This document shows positions 20,227 to 30,878 of a DNA stretch of 64,000 nt, piece by piece; positions within the stretch are counted from its first letter, which is position 1; every line of letters begins with the position of its first letter. Source of the stretch: Lithodes maja. Its lineage: Eukaryota > Arthropoda > Malacostraca > Decapoda > Lithodidae. Location of the stretch: positions 38,557 to 102,556 of the forward strand of contig JBAKBP010007173.1 in the NCBI GenBank assembly GCA_037953745.1, written 5' to 3'. Made by a program: the position numbers and the translations under genes. Under the pieces are notes generated by a model. The model was not told the origin of the DNA and made no database searches. It worked only from the letters and a program-made list of their open reading frames with translations.

Positions 20227-21212
20227 ATAAGGTTAAGGTGATATATAAAATTTCTCTGAGGGAAATTGTGCTAGTACAATGTTAGTACAAAACAACAGGG
20301 TTGTTATAGTAGTGTTAAATGCGAAAGCAATTTAATTTTAGAATCAGTGGAGATCCTTTGCAATGTATCTCCACGATTATGTTGGGGTTTATGATGTGCA
20401 CATATAAGCTTATAACTTGTTATTTTTTGTCACCACTCGTTGAGTGGGGTGCCTTTGTAACTATAGATCTGTGTTCAGAATCTTTAGGGTTACCCATTTT
20501 GTCAGGCAGGCTTCTTTGAAGCACGCACCTGCCTGAACCCCCTTTTTCTTGTATTTTTTCGGCGATGCCAAAGATTAAATATATTTTCAAGAATAAGAAT
20601 ACTATGTGGTTGTTTTTATTATCTACTTTTCTAGAGTTATGATATGATTACGAATGTCCCCCTCCAGTCTTAGAAATCAGGCATGTTCGTCAATGATGGA
20701 GGGGCCACTAATAAATTATAGGTTTGACTCCTGTAAGGAGATAAAGAAAACCTAATATTTAGTAGTGGCCCCGTAATCATTGACGACTGGGGCCCTCCCG
20801 ACCGTCCCCTTCCCATTCGTTGATGTATTAAGGATCTTGGTTTACTTGATATGTCAGTGAAGGAGGAATGACGCCTGAATCAGCGTCTGGTCAGAGATCC
20901 ACACAAGTACATCCACGATATGATGGAAAGCTTATTAGATAGTTATTCTTATTTTCTTTTTGTTTTTATTTTTTTACGAAGTTTTTTCGTAGTGAGAACC
21001 CAATTCATAATGACTGAAGCCATGAGTGAGGTCGCGTGCGCTCATGATGAAGGCTCCTCAGTTTTTAAATGCTCTGCGCGGTAGATTCAAACTACGGCGG
21101 ATTAGTGTTTGAAGAGGATGCCTTATGTAATAGGCATGTTCGTCAATGATTACGGGGCCACTACTAAATATTAGGTTTTCTTTATCTCCTTACAGGAGTC
21201 AAACCTATAGTT
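20227..21212 (+). mobile_element. Detached 3' end of a DIRS-2 element
   Basis: Nearly identical to 36475-37458: 3' untranslated part, internal complementary region (20679-20786) and right terminal repeat (about 20859-21212). The element's coding part is missing. It ends sharply at the outer edge of the giant inverted repeat. The sequence left of 3865 is LINE, not the matching DIRS-2 upstream part, so a simple insertion of the palindrome into DIRS-2 does not explain the junction. A deletion or rearrangement is needed. Confidence 0.85.
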
Positions 21213-21974
21213 TATGGTCGGAGGAGCCCAAAGGAGAGAAAAGATCGACAGTATAAGAAGAAGGGTTAGAAGTTAGAAACAGGTCAAGAATGTTGGGCCG
21301 ATCTCCGATGCGATCCGGGATACGGGTGGGTTGCTGAACTAACTGCTCTAGGTCATTTAGGATAGAAAAGACGTAGGCTTGTTCACCAGGTGGATCAGTA
21401 GTGTGAGAGGAGAGCCATTGGCGGTGGTGAACGTTGAAATCTCCTAAGATGGAGATTTCTGAGAAAGGAGAAATGGATAGAATGTGTTCCACTGTAGAGT
21501 TTAGATAGTCAAAGAATTTAGGAAAGTTGGTAGAGTTAGGGAAAGATAGACAGCACAGAAATATTTAGTAAGAGAATGACAGGAAAGTTTGAGCCATAAA
21601 GTTGAGAATTCAGAGGAGTCGAAATCGGGAACACGAGAGCAAGTGAGTTTGTTGTGCACATATGCACAACATCCGCCTTTGGCTTTGAAACTAGGATAGA
21701 GAAAGTAGGAGGATACAGAGAAGGGGCTGCTGGATGTTGCTACAGACACCTGAGTTTCGGTGAGGAAGAGAAGATCAGGTTTGTAGGAGGAAAGATGGTG
21801 CTCAACAGAGTGAAAGTTAGAGGAAAGTCCACGAATGTTGCAGAAATTAATAGAAAGAGTAACAGGCCGAGGTCCAGGTAATTGTGTGGGGTCGTCAGGG
21901 GATGGTCGGTTGGGTGTGGGGGCATTTATGGTCCCCCCCCCTGGGGACTCCGAGGCTGGGCTGGAATTCATCAT
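21213..21974 (-). pseudogene. Jockey-like LINE endonuclease fragment with one frameshift
   Basis: Starts with ATG at 21972-21974. It holds an apurinic-type endonuclease: NFCNIRGLSSN, LLFLTET, KGGCCAYV, then ISILGDFNVHH and a final SSDHKL. One frameshift near 21530 splits it into two frames. The RT that should follow is absent because the DIRS-2 terminus begins right after the SDH motif at 21212, so the DIRS element probably cut this LINE. Clade inferred from motif style. Confidence 0.75.
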
Positions 21975-22435
21975 TTATTTATTTTTTAAATTTTGGTGTG
22001 GAGGAATGAAGTGTGGTGTGCATGTTTAGTGTAGTGAAGTGGATAGGAGGAGGAGGTGTTTGAGAGAGCTAGCTGGATTGCTCTCAGTGTAAATGAGGCA
22101 CAAAGAAAATCAGTAAGAGAGGCCAAGCAAGTGAAACAGGAGTTCCAGCGACTCTTTATCACATGCCTATAACCTCACCTGGGTCTAGCCCTGATCGATT
22201 GGTGCCTACAATCTCCCCACTTCGAGTGGATGGATCGGTGAGAGATATGAGTATGGATGTGCTTCTGGAAGTTGGTTCGGGGTGGGCAGGGAGGGAGAGA
22301 GGACAATAATTGTGTGTGATACCGTGTGCTGGGTGTTGTTTTGATATCTTTCAGATAATGATATTTTCAATAATAATAAATGCGTGTGTGAAAGAGTCAT
22401 GGATATGCCAGCTAGCAGACGTGATGCACTAGTAA
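21975..22435. other. Spacer, probably LINE 5' region; no gene seen
   Basis: Lies upstream of the LINE start at 21974. No significant open frame, repeat boundary or RNA gene recognised. Not assigned. Confidence 0.4.
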
Positions 22436-22763
22436 AGTTCATTATTTTATAGTCCGATATGTCACATATTAACAGGTGATGTAGAACTAGTTAAACATTT
22501 TGCAAACGACAAATTAGCGGAGCTATGTCGTAAAGGGTTTAAATTTAGAATAGGGAGTAATAAAGTAACATGGGACATAATTTTAAAAGATATTGTTTTT
22601 TCAGTCAATAAATTAAAAGATAAATTGTTAAAAATTGCGTGCTGCGATGCGAGAGAACTAGAAGCATGGTCTAAATTATTAATTAAGTTAATTAGAAATA
22701 AAATGTTCTCGCTTAAAAATGAATTTAATCTTTCAGATTTTATAGACTATAATTATAATAAGC

Positions 22764-23260
22764 TTAACCCCTTCAACCCGGATGGGCTCTTGAACGCCCA
22801 TAAAAACCTTGGCCCGCGCAACCCGGAAGGCCTCTTAAACACCCATGACGTCACAGCCTGTGAGCTTGGTGTGCGAGGCGTCGGTCCGACGCATGTAAAC
22901 AACAGCCGGCTGGACCGACGCTCCGCATCTCCGGCCACAAGAAGGAGAGCGTCGCTTGTTCGTGTGTGCCTGTATGTTGTTGTTCAGTATCGAAAAGTGG
23001 TGTAAAGTGGCTGGTTTGGCCATAAAGTTATCTCCAATGAAATCATCATCACAGCTCACCCAGTTGACTTAGAGAGCTCTACTTAATGCCATTCTACAGG
23101 TAAATAACACAGCTACGCTTGGGGATGCGCGGGAATGCGGGAAGCAGTCTGATTAACGAATATACGGTAGCCTAGCCTAGACGTTTTTCGGCCAAAACAC
23201 CCGGGTTTCGATGAATATATAATTATACAGTATAATACATAACCGTGGCTGGAGGGTTAA
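22764..23260 (+). mobile_element. piggyBac-type MITE, TTAA duplication, first copy
   Basis: 489 bp between TTAA at 22764-22767 and 23257-23260. Termini are CCCCTTCAACCCGG at the left and CCGTGGCTGGAGGG at the right. It is the reverse-oriented relative of 42560-43039, sharing an internal GGCGTCGGTCCGACGC palindrome and a TGACGTCA site (about 22848). No coding capacity. It sits inside the Penelope-like gene. Confidence 0.85.
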
Positions 23261-23399
23261 AGCTGATTTAATAAATTTACATAAACATTTTGTAATCACT
23301 ACAGTAGATAAAGCCAGCAATAATTATAGCTTCACATGTAAGAAATTTTATCTTGAAAACATGAAAAAAGAATTAGGTATTAACCCTTCGACCCCGGGT

Positions 23400-23459
23400 G
23401 GTACACGTGTGTACCATTTTTTTTTGGCCCGAGGAACCCGGGTGGTACAACACTGTACC
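23400..23459. promoter_or_regulatory. Two GGTACA-N4-TGTACC palindromes beside the left piggyBac end
   Basis: Inverted repeats at 23400-23415 (spacer CGTG) and 23444-23459 (spacer ACAC), 44 bp apart, immediately inside the terminal repeat. Position and symmetry suggest transposase-binding sites, which is inference. Confidence 0.45.
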
Positions 23460-23584
23460 ATTGCTTGCGTGTGTGCTTTCGAATGGCGCGCGTAAAAATT
23501 TCGCTCCGTGGTCACCAGGCGTCGCTAGGCGACGCCACCAGACAGCATGTACGCCACCAAAACAGTCTCTACCCTGCCGCCAAC

Positions 23585-24640
23585 ATGGATACTAGCCCAA
23601 AAAGTTATTCCCTTGTGTCCGATTCTACGCTCCCTTCGACGCCTGCCCATGTTCGTCGCGCCCTAACGCAAAGGCACGTACAAGATGCGTTGACTCCCGG
23701 AGGTATTGAGATAGCTTTGAGGAGTTATGAACGTGGTGAAGGCCAAAATAGTGTTGATGAGTTGGGTAGTGATAGCTCCGAGTCTTATCAGTCTCACTAT
23801 ATTGAAGATTTTGACGATCTAGACGAAATCCATGAAAGATACGCCTTTTTTAGTGGATTTGACCATGACGATGAAAGTGATGATAGTGAGGCTGAGCGGG
23901 AGGCTGAGGTTGACCCGCCATTGTCTTCCTTATCTACCCACGCCACCCAAGTTGCCCCAGGCTCCCGCCATTCTTCCCCACCACCACCAGCACTCCCTAG
24001 GGTTGAGGACCCCCCACTTTCGGCCTATTTACCCACTCCTTCCCCACCTCGCCGACCTACACGCCGCCCACGCATCATTCGTTCCCCGCGAGATTATGAG
24101 GGGGGCTCTGAAGAAGAAGGGCACCTCACAGATGACTCTGGCCATGATTACCTGGGTCCACCGTCAGGGCAAGATGACAGCTCTGACGACAACGACGATG
24201 ACGACGACTTTATGGACATCGACGACCCTCAACCCAGACGCTTTGCCCAGGGCCGTCGTGCTCCTGGCCGCCCTGGCCGCCGGGCTGGCCGCCGGGCTGG
24301 GCCTGGGCGCCGTCGTGCTCCTGGCCGCCCTAGGGTGCGCGCCGCCAAAGTTCGTGGGCGTGCTGCCCCCGCTCTAGCTCCACAGAGGGCAGTGGCACAA
24401 CCTGGGCGCCCCGTTCAGGACCGCCTGCAGTGTGCACAGTATGTAAATGTGCACAAGCACGGTTACCTGCCTCTGGAACGAGATGGAGTCACCATTAGCA
24501 GAAGGCGGTGCCATGTCTGCTGGAACAGCCAGGTGAGGCCGAGGAAGCACAAAAAGACCACCATGCAGTGTGTGGAGTGCCAGGTGTCACTATGTACTAT
24601 ACCGTGCTTTGCTGAATACCACAGCAAGCAGGAGTACTAA
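23585..24640 (+). CDS. piggyBac-derived protein lacking the DDE domain
   Basis: Intact frame. I choose the ATG at 23585 (context ACATGG); another in-frame ATG is at 23483, and a longer start at 23465 would be TTG. From the 23585 start: residues 1-80 are Ser/Thr-rich; about 65-120 is acidic (DDESDDSEAE); 120-180 is Pro-rich; 185-215 is acidic again, with a D-run at about 196-203; 210-285 is Arg/Ala/Gly/Pro-rich with repeated RRAPGRPGRRAGRR; the end holds a piggyBac-type Cys-rich zinc domain (CHVCWNS, then CVECQVSLCTIPCFAEYH). Known piggyBac transposases have an acidic N-terminus, then a ~400-residue DDD catalytic core, then this Cys-rich domain. Here the core is absent and the ends are joined in frame. 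It could bind piggyBac ends without cutting. Expression is unknown. Confidence 0.72.
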   Translation: MDTSPKSYSLVSDSTLPSTPAHVRRALTQRHVQDALTPGGIEIALRSYERGEGQNSVDELGSDSSESYQSHYIEDFDDLDEIHERYAFFSGFDHDDESDDSEAEREAEVDPPLSSLSTHATQVAPGSRHSSPPPPALPRVEDPPLSAYLPTPSPPRRPTRRPRIIRSPRDYEGGSEEEGHLTDDSGHDYLGPPSGQDDSSDDNDDDDDFMDIDDPQPRRFAQGRRAPGRPGRRAGRRAGPGRRRAPGRPRVRAAKVRGRAAPALAPQRAVAQPGRPVQDRLQCAQYVNVHKHGYLPLERDGVTISRRRCHVCWNSQVRPRKHKKTTMQCVECQVSLCTIPCFAEYHSKQEY

Positions 24641-25384
24641 CTAATAATCATAGTGAAAGTACCAAAGACTGACAATATGTATGTATATAGGCAACAAGTG
24701 GAAATAAAACAATGTACAGGTGTATTGTGATAAAAAAATCATGTATTATGAAAACATATATAAATAAGTGAACAAAGACACAATAAATTGTATATAAAAC
24801 GTTTACAAAGCATATAACTAAGTGAAAGTGACACATGACATAATATTAGATGGCCAAAGTATAATAAACACCTGTGATAACGAATAATCAGTGCCTAATA
24901 TAACAATAACCTACCTCAATTACTCATAAAAACTACGGTATCGAGTGAAAATGTGAAATATTTGTTACAATCATAGCCTAATAAACATATTTTATATAAT
25001 TGGACTCCAAATAACTATAATAACATCACTATCAATACATAAAATCGCCTCCGGGAGGTAAAAGGTTTTGCGCGACGAGTGGCTAAGAAAACAGTAGGTT
25101 AGCCGAGCCGGGGCCTGGGCAAAGGCGACGCATCCGAACGCGGGATGATTTTCACGCATAAAAATCACTCCACTTCCCGCGCTCACCATTATGCAATCAC
25201 TTGGGCTAGAGACCTCTACTCAACGGCATTCTACACATGAAGGTTTGTGCTACATTTTTCTGTTTTTTTTATAACTTTGTGTAATGTATTTCAGGAGTAA
25301 CATGTGAATCAACAGGGACCAAAATTCCTGAAAACCCCCGGACACAAAGTACAGTCACGATATTCCCTAGCCGGGGTCGGAGGG
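24641..25384 (+). other. piggyBac 3' non-coding part, no gene seen
   Basis: AT-rich, with candidate AATAAA-like signals (e.g. GAAATAAAAC near 24702). It ends with the subterminal sequence and right terminal repeat. No other feature recognised. Confidence 0.5.
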
Positions 25385-26664
25385 TTAAGGGTAACATATT
25401 ACGTAAAAATATTTGCGGTAATTCTGTTTATGAAATTCAAAATAATCTGAATATTGATAACTTAATCGATGAACATACCAAGAAAAATATAACATTTGAT
25501 ATTAAACTTTCTGATAAGAACAAGTGCGTTGCAAAATTATACATGTTACCTAAATTTCATAAAAGACCTTATAAATACCGCTTTATTGCCGGAGCAAAAT
25601 TTGCTACCACTAAAACTCTATCAGAACAAGTCGTAAATTGCTTAAAATACATTAAAAGTACTCATAAAAGATATTGTAATACCATCATGGGAAGAACTGG
25701 CATTAACTATTATTGGAGTGTTGACAATTGGTTAGAAGTTATTGATAAAATAAATACCATGCCGAAAGTTACCTCGGTACATAGCTTCGACTTTTCAACT
25801 TTGTATACCAATTTGCCTTTAGATTTAGTATATTCAGAGCTTTGCTTTATTATAGATTTGCACTTTGACAGGTTCGTTACGAATGGTAATTATTTCATAA
25901 ATGTTTATACATATTTTAATAATGCATCACTTAGCTCTACTCCCACTAGTTCTGTATATTTTGATAGAACTAAACTTAAAGATGCCCTTAAATTCCTCCT
26001 TTTCAATACTTATGTTAGATTCGGGCCGTACATTTTCAAACAAATATTAGGAATTCCTATGGGTGGAAATGCTAGCCCTTTAATTGCAGACTTATTCTTG
26101 CTTGCTTTAGAATTTAAATATATAAAAGACTTAGTTGACAGTAGCAAGAAAAATAAAATCCCAGAAAAATTAGCACTTGCTAAACTGTTAAGTAATAATA
26201 GTAGATATATTGATCATATTCTTGTTTGCAATTTGTTAAATTTTAATCAAGTTGCTAAACTTATTTACCCTAATTCTATTCCCCTCACACAATGTAACGT
26301 AAATTATAAAGTTGAAAATTTTCTTGATATAAATATAGAGATTGTTAATGAACAGTGCATACTTAAAGTATATCACAAAGTTGATGATTTTAATTTTAAC
26401 GTAATAAACTTTCCTTTCCCTAGTAGTAATATCGATAGTAAAATAACTTGTAATTGTTTTTATTCCCAATTAATAAGATTTTGTAAAATCTGCACTAAAG
26501 TAGATGACTTTTGGGCTAGAGCTAGGTTACTATACAGACTCTTAGTGGACAGTGGTTTTGAGGCAAGTAAATTGTTCCATAAATTTAATCTTTTTAGGGT
26601 CAATTATTGTGACTGTATTCTAAAATTTGACATCAATAATTTTAATCAAGCATTTTTAACTTGA

Positions 26665-27444
26665 AGTTTCTTGTATAACCTCTGCTTACTTTTTGTCTGT
26701 ATTTATTGTTTTTTGTCTGTATTTATTGTTTATCTTTTTCTTTTTCTATTATTAATATTAATATTGATGATTTTTTAAATTTATTGTTCTTGTTAAAAGA
26801 GTACTCTTTGTTTAAATCTGTTGTTACTTCATATTTTGCAATTATTTGTCTTTATATTATATGTATTCATTGTCGATAGTATCAATTGCTTACTTTTGCG
26901 ATTTCCTTAGTTTATTTGTGCTATAAATGTAGGTTATTTGTAGGGTAGTTATTGATAGGGGTCACTTGAGGCATGCTATGCTTACAGGTACCTACCCGAT
27001 AGCACTATCGTTAGCGAGTGCTGTACTGTATTTTATATATTATTTTGTAATAGTATAGATATCTTATCAATATTTGTATTTTGTACTATTGTTAATGTCT
27101 TGTCATGTTGCAAATTTGATTTTAAATAATATTTTGACATTTAACATTTAGTTTCTTTATTCATGCAGAGTTTAGTAAAATTTGCCAGAACGTCCCGGAC
27201 TTCCCAAACTTGACTACTTCCTTTAACGTGACGATAATGCGTTGGTATATGTGCGATTAGTTTGCTTGGGAAACAGATTAACTTGCTCATGTAGTAATGT
27301 ACACCCTATGTGGTGGATTGTGTTCTTTTATTTAATAATTTTCATTTTAGTAAGCGTTGTTTCCACATAGCGATTTTGATAATTTAATTTGACTTTATAT
27401 TGTCCTTGTCACAATTTTGGTTTGTTTAGTTTGCAAGTTTTACA
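26665..27444. other. AT-rich spacer after the Penelope-like gene
   Basis: No gene. One local duplication of a ~19-bp TTTTTGTCTGTATTTATTG unit at about 26690-26728. It probably includes the 3' untranslated part of the Penelope-like element, whose end I cannot place. Confidence 0.4.
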
Positions 27445-27730
27445 TTTTAATTTCTTGATGTCTGTGGGTGTGTTGCCATGTAGTTTAGTGGGTGGTCTTG
27501 GTTTGTGAAGGCTGCTGCCAGGAATTGAGTGCCTCTCATGTCCAGATGGTCTTTGACTTTGAGGATTTTGGTTTCTTGATGTAGGTGATCTGTGGGTGCA
27601 GTAGCTGTGCAGCCTGTAATGATCTTCAGGGCTTTGTTTTGAATAGTCTGTAAGGTCTTATGATGTGTTTCAGCTAGGTTAGAAGCTCAGGCTGGGCTTG
27701 CGTATTCCATCACTGATCTTATGTATTGTA
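27445..27730 (-). pseudogene. Jockey-like LINE, piece 3 of 3 (RT C-terminus)
   Basis: Antisense frame with YIRSVMEYASPA, then a TGA in place of the expected Trp, then HHKTLQTIQNKALKIITG and HLHQETKILKV, the usual LINE RT C-terminal segment. Its 5' edge at 27730 is the left end of the DIRS-2 element, and the frame resumes at 37459 on the other side of that element. Confidence 0.72.
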
Positions 27731-28039
27731 TTTATTAGTGGCCCCTCCATCATTGACGAACATGCCTATTACATAAGGCATCCTCTTCAAACACTAATCC
27801 GCCGTAGTTTGAATCTACCGCGCAGAGCATTTAAAAACTGAGGAGCCTTCATCATGAGCGCACGCGACCTCACTCATGGCTTCAGTCATTATGAATTGGG
27901 TTCTCACTACGAAAAAACTTCGTAAAAAATAAAAACAAAAAGAAAATAAGAATAACTATCTAATAAGCTTTCCATCATATCGTGGATGTACTTGTGTGGA
28001 TCTCTGACCAGACGCTGATTCAGGCGTCATTCCTCCTTC
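27731..28039 (+). repeat. Left inverted terminal repeat of DIRS-2
   Basis: Reverse complement of about 37111-37458, starting TTTATTAGTGGCCCC and containing the CGAAAAAACTTCG hairpin. Copies or parts recur at 20859-21212, 39526-39664, 40088-40248, 41245-41300 and 50480-50790. Confidence 0.88.
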
Positions 28040-28815
28040 TCTGCTCTGCGCTCAGCCTGCCCGGACGTGTCTCCCCACGCTCCGCTGGTTCCGCATTTGT
28101 TGCGTCCCTAGTGAGTTTTTTCTCATTTGTTTACTCCGGGATGTATCGAGTAAGGTTAGGATATGCGTAGCAGGAGTGTCCTGGGCTGGTTGCCCGCAGT
28201 GCAGTGTATTTGGAGTCGTGTGTTTGGGGCGTCTATTTCGGATGTACCCTCGTGGTCCTGTTGTAGACTTGTGAACTTTTTCACAGTTAGTTAGCTTGTG
28301 GTGCAGGCGGCTTTCATTACGCGTTAATTATTGCTGCCTTTTATCTTTCTGATGAGGTAAGCTTTGCTTCTGACGTTCCCTGCGTTATTTTCTTCACTTA
28401 GTGAAGTTTTTTCTGGGTTCCGAGTCAGTCTTCCCTTTGTCGGAAGTTTTTTCTACAGTGGTGTGTTGGCGGTGGTTCCTGTTGTGATATTCCCAGTGTT
28501 TTGTGTATATTTCAACTTTTCCTATTCCGTTTACTTAGGCCTAGCCAGCCGCTCGTAGTTTTGCCACATGTACAAGTGTTATTGTTTATTATGTATAAAT
28601 ATACCCTACTGTGCCATGTGTGTCCAGATTTTAGTTGTGTATTGGCTAATTCCTCGGACTATGTTTGTTTCCTGGTTTAGTTGTGTATTGGCTAATTCCA
28701 CAGATTATTATTGTTATCTTAGGTTAGTCGTGCGTGGCTTCCTTCGTGTACAGTGTACGTTCAGATGGTGTCTGATCGGGGTGGGTGTCCTTCCGGCGGG
28801 TTTTTTCTCGGTTTC
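28040..28815 (+). other. DIRS-2 leader, first part, no gene seen
   Basis: Unique leader sequence homologous to the minus strand of 49700-50460 in the second DIRS-2 copy. A GTGTATTGGCTAATTCC unit occurs twice (about 28636 and 28683). Open frames are short and not conserved. Confidence 0.5.
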
Positions 28816-29872
28816 TATCTATCTATCTATCTATTGCCTGACGCCGTGATCCCCGAAGGGGTGGCCACGAACGAACCGCCCCCATGCACCTCTGTCCCCA
28901 GTCAGTCGACGCCCCTCCCCCCAACCAGCACCGCCTTCATTCATGTAGTTCCTCACTCCATCCTTCCACCTCATATTCGGTCTACCTCTCCCCCTCTGTC
29001 CCTCCACCTCGCTCTCGTACACCCTCTTAGTCATTCTCTCGCTTTCCATACGTTCCATATGGCCGAACCATCTCAAGTTGTTCCTTTTCACACTTTCCAG
29101 CACATCTACCTCCACACCACACCTCCTTCTTACTTCCTCATTAGTCTGTCTATCCCTCCATGTAATTCCGCACGCACTCCTTAAGTAATTCATTTCCACT
29201 GCTCTCACTCTTGGTCTGAGTCTCTCAACCAACGTCCATGCTTCGCTTCCGTAAGTCAGTGTCGGGATTACCACACTGTCATGCAAGGACTTCTTCACTT
29301 CCATACTGACCACCCTATTTCTTGTTACTGCTTTTAGCGTTCCTACAACCCTCTTCCCCTGTTGTACCCTCTCCCGCACCTCTTCATCCATAGTCCCATC
29401 TTTACTCAACACACTGCCCAGATACTTAAAAGAGTTGACGATCTCCATAGCCTGACCGTTCAGCTTCACCTCACACTCTGTGACTTCACCCCTTTCGAAG
29501 ACCATAACCTTGCTCTTCCCCGTATTTACCTTCAAATTCCGTTTTTCGCACACTGTTCCAAACTCATTTACCAGACCCTGCAACTCCCATTCATTATCAC
29601 TCATCAGAACTGTATCATCCGCAAACAGCAGTATAGGTAGCTTCCACTCAATTCCCTCCCTTTTCAGCGATACACCAACATCCACTGCTCTTGATAGTAT
29701 TTCTTTCATAACTCCATCCATATATACAGTAAACAACCACGGGGACATCACACACCCCTGTTTCAAACCAACATTCAGGTCAAAGAACTCGCTCTGCTCA
29801 CTCTCCACACGTACTGCCGCCTTTGCACCCTCATACATGCTCTTCACTGCTTTCAGCAGTGAAGAGCATGTA
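28816..29872 (-). pseudogene. RTE-like LINE fragment inserted in the DIRS-2 leader
   Basis: 5'-truncated LINE with an open frame of 339 codons (29847-28831) holding GLKQGCVMSPWLF, LLFADDTVLM and a C-terminal part with GSEAWTL, RWFGHMERM and RGRPNMRWKD. Its 3' end is a (TCTA)n tract (28816-28836). Target duplications TCTCGGTTTC stand at 28806-28815 and 29873-29882, and the empty site is visible in the other DIRS-2 copy near 49700. The 5' end carries a 15-bp snap-back palindrome (29836-29870). No endonuclease. Confidence 0.85.
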
Positions 29873-29882
29873 TCTCGGTTTC

Positions 29883-30878
29883 ACCATGATAAAACCCGGC
29901 CGAGTGCCGTGTTAGGCCACACGTGGTTTTTTAAACACAGGTTTGTGTCCCCGGCGATGAGGTGTCTGTGGCTCTCCAGGACTGCGTCTCTGTTGGTACC
30001 TGGTTTCAGGCCCTTTTTGATTCCCGGCGGACTGGCTGTTCCCATCTATAAAACTTTGTTCTTGCGAACATACGTTATGTAGTTTTTCTACCAGGTTTTT
30101 CCAAAAACCACTTGAAAAACCTAGCTGTAGTTAAGGGCTTTCCTCCCCGGCGATCTTTTACAAAGAAGTGGGGACAGGAACTTATGGGGTTAACGTTTGA
30201 CATCTCACCCGGCGGGTGTACCTTGGAAGGGTGGGATAATCTATTAAGTCATTCAGTGAATTAACCATTCCATTTTTTAGCAATACTGTATGTATCGCCG
30301 CCTTTATTTTACGGCAATTGAAGGTTCAATTGGGGTTAAAATCGTTTTTTCACACCCGGCGGGTGCTCCTAGTTGGAGGAAATAAGGAATTTTCAAATTC
30401 ATTTTCGATTTAACTACTTAATTCAGTGATACATTTAGGTATCGCCGCCTTCAATTTTACGGCGATCTTTTTGTGACAATTCGTTAGAAATCAGATCTCG
30501 TGTCAGCCTGCCCTGTGTTATTATACAAAAATATTTCAAGGGCCGGCGTCTTTATGGGGGGTTGTTTTTGTTCCATTATTGAATCTTGAAACAGTCACCA
30601 CCAGAAAGACTATAATCGCCATGCTGGACCGATATTATGTCAGAGGGTATTCTTCACTTTCTTCAAAAGATTTGTTTAGATATTCTGAAACCCCGCCGCG
30701 TAGCGAGCTGTGTTCGTTGTGTCATCACATCTCGTTATCCGGTGGGCTATTAACACTTGTGTGCGAACATGTTGGATTAACCTTATGAGCATTAATTCCT
30801 GGAAATTTTCTTTTTTCCAGAGCTGGGCTCCGGCGGACCAATACAGACCCGGCGGTAGTTTCCACACCAGTCTCTGTC
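29883..30878 (+). other. DIRS-2 leader, second part, with structured subrepeats
   Basis: Contains two CACCCGGCGGGTG palindromes (30206-30218, 30353-30365), 147 bp apart in a tandem-like unit, and a stem ATCGCCG/CGGCGAT at 30441-30447 and 30460-30466. Just before gag, TTTTCTTTTTTCCAG (to about 30821) is a plausible splice acceptor. Related subrepeats fill 45181-50480. Confidence 0.55.

Larger units (their letters stand above)
23380..25388 (+). mobile_element. piggyBac element, 2.0 kb, catalytic domain missing
   Basis: 2001 bp flanked by TTAA (23380-23383, 25385-25388). Terminal inverted repeats CCCTTCGACCCCGG and CCGGGGTCGGAGGG match at 13 of 14 positions. It contains one protein gene (23585-24640) and a roughly 740-bp non-coding 3' part. 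It sits inside the Penelope-like gene. Confidence 0.88.
22436..26664 (+). pseudogene. Penelope-like RT gene split by two TTAA insertions
   Basis: Three exactly abutting pieces (22436-22763, 23261-23379, 25389-26664) form one reading frame when the two insertions are ignored. The middle piece has FVITTVDKASNNYSF. The last has MLPKFHKRPYKYRFIAG, HSFDFSTLYTNLP, ILGIPMGGNASPLIADLF and the catalytic region RYIDHILV, where an intact enzyme would have Y-x-D-D, so the second Asp is His (CAT). The final 120 residues (VDDFNFNVINFPF, QLIRFCKICTKVDDF) match the tail usual in this RT group of invertebrates. No GIY-YIG endonuclease is visible on either side. I place it among Penelope-like elements; the subgroup is uncertain. 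Very AT-rich, unlike its neighbours. Dead by both disruption and active-site change. Confidence 0.75.

Noticed and set aside
22846..22856. TGACGTCA as a host promoter element
   Set aside because: It lies within a MITE present in several copies and there is no gene nearby to regulate.
23465..23584. Longer start for the piggyBac-derived protein
   Set aside because: The frame can be extended to a TTG at 23465 or an ATG at 23483, but these lie almost in the terminal repeat. The ATG at 23585 has better context.
29362..30082. Small + strand frames at 29362-30082 and similar frames opposite LINE genes
   Set aside because: They are antisense shadows of the minus-strand RTE-like RT and adjoining DIRS leader.
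30804..30821. Firm splice acceptor before the DIRS-2 gag
   Set aside because: The pyrimidine tract and CAG fit, but no matching donor was identified in the leader, so it is only mentioned within the leader entry.
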